Shown piece by piece: positions 60,801-64,000 of a DNA stretch of 64,000 bases. The stretch covers positions 167,717 to 231,716 of the forward strand of contig CAZOFH010000001.1 of assembly GCA_964579205.1 (NCBI GenBank). The letters are read 5' to 3'. Position numbers and translations under genes: made by a program. This DNA comes from UBA7867 sp964579205 (lineage in GTDB: Bacteria > Bacillota > Clostridia > Christensenellales > UBA1242). Position 1 is the first letter of the stretch. Every line of letters begins with the position of its first letter. The notes beneath the pieces are model-generated. The model did not search any database, had not been told where the DNA came from, and saw only the letters and a list, made by a program, of their open reading frames with translations.

Positions 60801-61330
60801 TCGTTCTGGATAGCCAAGTTTATTCAAATACTGGCGGTCAGGCGAGCAAGGCTACTCCTGCTGGCGCTGTGGCAAAATTCGCCGACGGTGGCAAGACCAC
60901 GAGCAAGAAAAATTTGAGCCTAATGGCGATGAGTTATCCCGATGTCTATGTCGCCCAAATCGCTATGGGCGCCAATCCAAATCAAGCCCTCACCGCTATC
61001 AAAGAGGCGCAAGAATATGACGGCGTATCTATCATCATAGCCTACTCTACTTGTATAAACCACGGCATCGATATGTCCCAAGGGATACTCACGATGCGCG
61101 AGGCTGTGCAGAGCGGCTATTGGCACCTGTTTAGGTACAATCCGACCACGCAAAAACTCATCCTAGATAGCCCTGAACCGACTCTCGACTATATCGAATT
61201 CGCCAAAAAGCAACGCCGTTATGCCAACCTTTTTAAGAAAAATCCTGCCGCTGCCGACGCCCTCTTGCAAAAAGCAAAAGCCGACAGCCTCAAACTCCGC
61301 AACAAACTCAAAAAACTCGCCGAGGAGTAA
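57848..61330 (+). CDS. nifJ: Pyruvate:ferredoxin (flavodoxin) oxidoreductase, single-chain
   Basis: A 1,160-residue enzyme that oxidises pyruvate with CoA to acetyl-CoA and CO2, reducing ferredoxin, central to anaerobic energy metabolism. All domains are present. The N-terminal pyrimidine-binding domain begins TDGNTAAALASYATNEVA and carries YPITPSSPMAE. The transketolase C-like and CoA domains follow. Two [4Fe-4S] clusters sit in a ferredoxin domain (CIQCNMCSFVCP near 684-695 and CTGCGSCVNVCP near 737-748). The third cluster begins CAGCGE near 804, and the TPP motif GDGWAYDIGYGGLDH lies near 960, followed by NTGGQ. The start is GTG 57848, with GGAGGCGAG upstream. It is monocistronic with a double terminator downstream. 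Confidence 0.97.
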   Translation: MKKITTDGNTAAALASYATNEVAVIYPITPSSPMAEACDEWANAGKQNAFGHVMKVVEMQSEGGAAGALHGSLLSGALTTTFTASQGLLLMIPNMYKIAGEMLPCVFNVAARSLATHALSIFGDHSDVMACRQTGFAMVASRNVQECFDLGLISFITALNSSMPVMHFFDGFRTSHEINKISVLDDKEMQRLIPQDKIAEFRARALNPNSPKQYGTAQNPDVFMQNREASEAYFRAIPHKFQDACNAFYSLTGRYYSPFIYYGAKNAENIVVAMCSATETIERVIDDFNKHNDTKAGLVIVRLYRPFVTKAFVEALPNSTKIITVLDRTKEGGSAGEPLYLDVCASLREHFKNIPVLCGRYGLGGKDFTPRDAYAVLQNMLRDRKNHFTVGIRDDITNTSLPECDYTLPTKATQCLFYGLGSDGTVSANKNSIKIIGDNTDLNAQGYFVYDSKKSGSVTISHLRFGKDAITQPYEIDTADFLACHNARYIGKYDFLPKLKEKGTLLLNCDWDASEIEAKLPASFRRELAAKDIQFYIIDAQKIADELGLRGKINTIMQSAFFRLSGIIPYDAAVEAMKAAAKKSYSKAGEQVVEQNYRAIELGGEKLIKIDIPADWANAKDRQTTEYTSNKNKFADEIMRPIAALRGNEIPSSRFSADGHIPTDTARFEKRGVATSIPCWMSKNCIQCNMCSFVCPHGAIRPVLVDADAAVPDDFECIPATGHPDKKFRIQVSPLDCTGCGSCVNVCPAREKALAMQKGEKEIAEQAENYRITSEMENVPDVYPKFSVKGSQFAPTLFQFSGACAGCGETPYIKLVTQLFGDKMVIANATGCSSIYGGSYPSCPYTRNASGHGPAWANSLFEDNAEFGLGMRLGIDSVRERLTTLLDQAAANLPEISPLVSEWKTTTDLDNSQALSDRICNTLQDYLVRGNLSADQTTRIQRILESENDLNQKTVWIFGGDGWAYDIGYGGLDHVLASGKNINILVLDSQVYSNTGGQASKATPAGAVAKFADGGKTTSKKNLSLMAMSYPDVYVAQIAMGANPNQALTAIKEAQEYDGVSIIIAYSTCINHGIDMSQGILTMREAVQSGYWHLFRYNPTTQKLILDSPEPTLDYIEFAKKQRRYANLFKKNPAAADALLQKAKADSLKLRNKLKKLAEE

Positions 61331-61366
61331 AAAATCAGCGGGCGAATTGACCCCCAAAAAATAACC

Positions 61367-61440
61367 GTTCTTTTCCCGACACAGCGGCTTGCCGTTGTGT
61401 CGGGAAAAGAACAAAAAAAGGATAGTCTGCTATCCTTTTT
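61367..61440 (+). terminator. Double terminator between convergent genes
   Basis: First a long, nearly perfect hairpin (61367-61412; arms GTTCTTTTCCCGACAC and its complement). Then AAAAAGGATAG / CTATCCTTTTT (61415-61425 with 61430-61440), which works in both directions for the oxidoreductase and the convergent InlB-repeat gene. Confidence 0.85.
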
Positions 61441-61451
61441 ATTTTATCATC

Positions 61452-64000
61452 TTACTCCGTATTATCCACCTCGAGGTTGACATTGCTAGACGACACAGGC
61501 TCAAAGACGGCGATAATGAGCGAGTCGTTGACGAGAGACTTTTTGAGACGGACTGATTGCGCAGTACTGAGGACGCGCCCGTCTGATGTTCTCCAATGCT
61601 TAAAGCCGTAGCCCTCTAGCGTGATATCAGCCGAAAGAGTGATTGTATCATCGTCCTCGAGGTTCTCGATGTCGTCACCCACCATATGGACCACGCCACC
61701 GATTGTCGAGGTCACATAGACGCCCTTAACAGAATTCGTGCTGTTCTTTAGCCCACTATATGCCCCCGCAGTAGTCTGCAGGTAGAAACTAATCGGGCTG
61801 CTTGTGCTAATACCCTTAAACTCAAATACGATTTCGTTCGAGTTCTCATTTGCGTAGTAGATAACTGCCGCAGCGAGCGAGGTATTCGCCAAGTTTTTCT
61901 TGACGCTGTCCACATTGTGCCAAGTTGTATTGTCAAATGAGAATGAGGCGACCTTGTGCCCCGATGCAGGTGCTATCGTTAGCGAAGTGTTTTTCATTGT
62001 CGCGTCTACGCTGTCATATAGCGTGTAACTGGTCGTGCTCCCCGTCACACTTTTGATATCATACCACAGCCAGTAGGCGTAAAGCGTGGTATCGACAGCA
62101 AAAGTCGACAGCGAAATTGCAGGCGTGCCGTTGGCATTGTAGATTTTCGTGCCCTGCCCATTCGGGAACAAATAATAGCCGCCGAATGTATAGCCAGTGC
62201 GCGTTGGGGCGGTGATGTTCGGTAGCGCCGCTGTTTCTCCAGTTCTTATCGATTCTGTACCAGCCGTGGTTGCTGATTGGTTATCAAAAATCAGATAAAC
62301 CGTTCTCCAAACAGCATAAAGATTAACGGTCGCGCCATCTGTAGATGACAAATTAACTACACTCGCTTGATCCGCATAGACTACACTACCGCTAGCACTT
62401 GTCGCCCACCCCTTAAAGATATATCCATTCCGCGTAAAGCCGCACATATTCAAGCTTTCCTCATCATCATACATATGACTCGAATCACTCATCGACCCAC
62501 TACCACCATTGGCATTGTATTTTATTTTATAATGTATCGGTGACCATACTGCTTTGACAGTAATATTTTCGGTAAACGGTGAGGTCTTATAGTCACTATA
62601 AGGAATCCCTACACTATTATATAATTCAGCTAAACGGCCAGTAGCAGTATAAAAGAAATAACTCCAAAATTCATACCCTGTGCGAGTCGGTGGAGTAATC
62701 ACTGGCAGTGACTCACCATGCTCCATATATATATAATCAGTTCCGCCGCTACCACCATTTTTGTCAAAGGTGATTTTTACCCCTACTCCTCCTTCTACCG
62801 TATCAGACGCTGCAGCACCAAGATCCAAAAGCAAACAAGGACGCACTGCGAAACTACACTCAACCATATCACCTTCACCATAGCTGTAGCCATGTTCATC
62901 AATAAACAAAGCCATGTCTTCCGTTTCATAATATGCCGAACGCAACCATGTACCAATGTTAGCCGTATTATCTGATTGTGAAGAGCCTATATAGTTAGTT
63001 GAAAAAGTGGCGGTACTCTCGTCATATATAGAACGCTCATCATCATTAGTTTCCCATAGACTAGCAGAAGAATAGCCTCCTGTTCCCGTCTCGACCAGAC
63101 TTGGCAACCATAGATAGTCTGCCCCCCAGTTGCCATAGCCAGTCTTGCCAGTATAGTTATAATCGTCGCTACTGTAATTACCGCCAGTCGTAGACAATGT
63201 ATCATTACTACAAGTATAATCAAAATCTATCAAGCTCTCATCTTGCACAGCATTTATCCAAGGCATCTTATTAGGGGTAACCAAATAATTTGTCAGTCCT
63301 TTGCTAGCGACGGTATACAACGAGAAAATATGGTCAGAGGATTGGGGGGTACCATTTGTCAATGTTTCACTATCTGTGGCATAAGTTCTGTTGTTAGGAT
63401 TATTAAGTGTCTCTACTCGAATATAGCTAGTACCATACATATTGCTTGGATATGTACTACCAGCATCATCGAGAGACCAATCAGCAGCCCAGTCGCTGTA
63501 CAATCCGCCGTTGACTAGACCATAGTATGTACCCAAGTTTTGGTTGTTGCCCACGGTATCACTTACTGTAGTGCCGCCTGTACCATTCCACCCCCAAGCC
63601 TCTTGGTGGTTGTTACTTAGCCATAAGGTGGCTACTAGATTGTTGTCCGTGTCTTTTGACACGTATGTTACTATCCAATCGAGTCCGCCAAGGCGTACTA
63701 CAATACTTTGTCCATTGCTTTTGTTGTATGTTTTTGCACGCAAATTCGCAGCAGTCAACGGCGTGGTGCCCACGCTAGTTTTGAGGCTCTTAATTTGTGT
63801 ATTCATATTACCGCTTTCGCCGCAAATCATATTGACCAAAGTAGTCATTCTGCTTTCAGAAAACGGTGTATTGCCAGTTGCGGTAGTTGGGTCAATAAGT
63901 AACTCACCAATTCGTACAAAACTACTAGTATTCGACGACGAAAAGGCATCGGGATCCGATACCTTTTTGACTGTGGATAAGTGACTCACCAAGAGCCACG
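61452..64000 (-). CDS. Second surface protein with DUF6273-like domain and three InlB B-repeats (5' end beyond window)
   Basis: An open frame of about 849 codons, with no start yet reached at the right edge. It is a paralogue of the protein at 48804-50927. The same DAFSSSNTS...IGELLIDP block, RLGGLDWIVTYVS and LWLSNNHQEAW segments, and the same C-terminal domain ending SSNVNLEVDNTE are present. It carries three B-repeats (beginning ITFDKNGGSGGTDYI, IKYNANGGSGSM and LIFDNQSATTAGTE) instead of one. By analogy the missing N-terminus should be a short cytoplasmic part and a membrane anchor. An internal GTG at 63992 is not a credible start. Confidence 0.8.
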   Translation of the reverse strand, partial: WLLVSHLSTVKKVSDPDAFSSSNTSSFVRIGELLIDPTTATGNTPFSESRMTTLVNMICGESGNMNTQIKSLKTSVGTTPLTAANLRAKTYNKSNGQSIVVRLGGLDWIVTYVSKDTDNNLVATLWLSNNHQEAWGWNGTGGTTVSDTVGNNQNLGTYYGLVNGGLYSDWAADWSLDDAGSTYPSNMYGTSYIRVETLNNPNNRTYATDSETLTNGTPQSSDHIFSLYTVASKGLTNYLVTPNKMPWINAVQDESLIDFDYTCSNDTLSTTGGNYSSDDYNYTGKTGYGNWGADYLWLPSLVETGTGGYSSASLWETNDDERSIYDESTATFSTNYIGSSQSDNTANIGTWLRSAYYETEDMALFIDEHGYSYGEGDMVECSFAVRPCLLLDLGAAASDTVEGGVGVKITFDKNGGSGGTDYIYMEHGESLPVITPPTRTGYEFWSYFFYTATGRLAELYNSVGIPYSDYKTSPFTENITVKAVWSPIHYKIKYNANGGSGSMSDSSHMYDDEESLNMCGFTRNGYIFKGWATSASGSVVYADQASVVNLSSTDGATVNLYAVWRTVYLIFDNQSATTAGTESIRTGETAALPNITAPTRTGYTFGGYYLFPNGQGTKIYNANGTPAISLSTFAVDTTLYAYWLWYDIKSVTGSTTSYTLYDSVDATMKNTSLTIAPASGHKVASFSFDNTTWHNVDSVKKNLANTSLAAAVIYYANENSNEIVFEFKGISTSSPISFYLQTTAGAYSGLKNSTNSVKGVYVTSTIGGVVHMVGDDIENLEDDDTITLSADITLEGYGFKHWRTSDGRVLSTAQSVRLKKSLVNDSLIIAVFEPVSSSNVNLEVDNTE

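Overview
The window looks like part of a metagenome-assembled chromosome from an uncultured, spore-forming member of the Clostridia. The lineage below class level is not fixed; Christensenellales-like is only a guess. Support comes from an ftsA-ftsZ pair, an rpmG-secE-nusG-rplK-rplA block, and sporulation genes (spoVT, gerW/ytfJ with ytfI, dacF). Further support is a collagen-like spore-coat-type protein, a pyruvate:ferredoxin oxidoreductase, AGGAGG-type ribosome binding sites and textbook sigma-A promoters. The standard genetic code applies: ftsZ, for example, ends in TGA. A 100-N scaffold gap at 36442-36541 marks a place where a tandem repeat broke the assembly.

Layout. Positions 1-12883 (-) are the N-terminal 4,294 codons of a giant surface lipoprotein that runs off the left edge. 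Divergent from it is a three-gene operon (13138-17142, +) coding for an old-yellow-enzyme-type Fe-S flavoprotein and both subunits of an aconitase-X-type dehydratase. Two small + strand genes follow, one of unknown function behind a perfect-consensus promoter. From 18.9 to 31.5 kb everything is on the - strand: spoVT, an operon (condensation-type acyltransferase, zinc-ribbon membrane protein, small protein), two Ig-like surface proteins, ftsZ, ftsA, a DUF4870-like membrane protein and a collagen-like protein. From 31.6 to 41.1 kb are two very large BspA-type leucine-rich-repeat proteins, separated by a 7-bp tandem repeat. The first of the two has an in-frame TGA at a cysteine position.

From 41.3 to 48.4 kb are a tRNA-Thr with tandemly duplicated 5' fragments, a plsC-rluB-dacF-ytfJ-ytfI cluster and the ribosomal/secretion block. 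Then come a palindromic element, a first InlB-repeat surface protein, and an operon rsfS-tsaE-tsaB/rimI-hydrolase-murF in which MurF carries a membrane domain. The window ends with an unknown four-helix membrane protein, truA, the pyruvate:ferredoxin oxidoreductase and a second InlB-repeat surface protein truncated by the right edge.

Together, roughly half of the window codes for large, repetitive, exported proteins of at least five architectures. This is a heavy investment in the cell surface, interleaved with conserved housekeeping and sporulation genes. No CRISPR array, phage or transposase was seen. The most unusual items are the heptamer-repeat transcript between the BspA genes, the TGA at a cysteine position, the duplicated tRNA leader that is complementary to the tRNA D-arm, the membrane-fused MurF, and the ene-reductase/aconitase-X operon.
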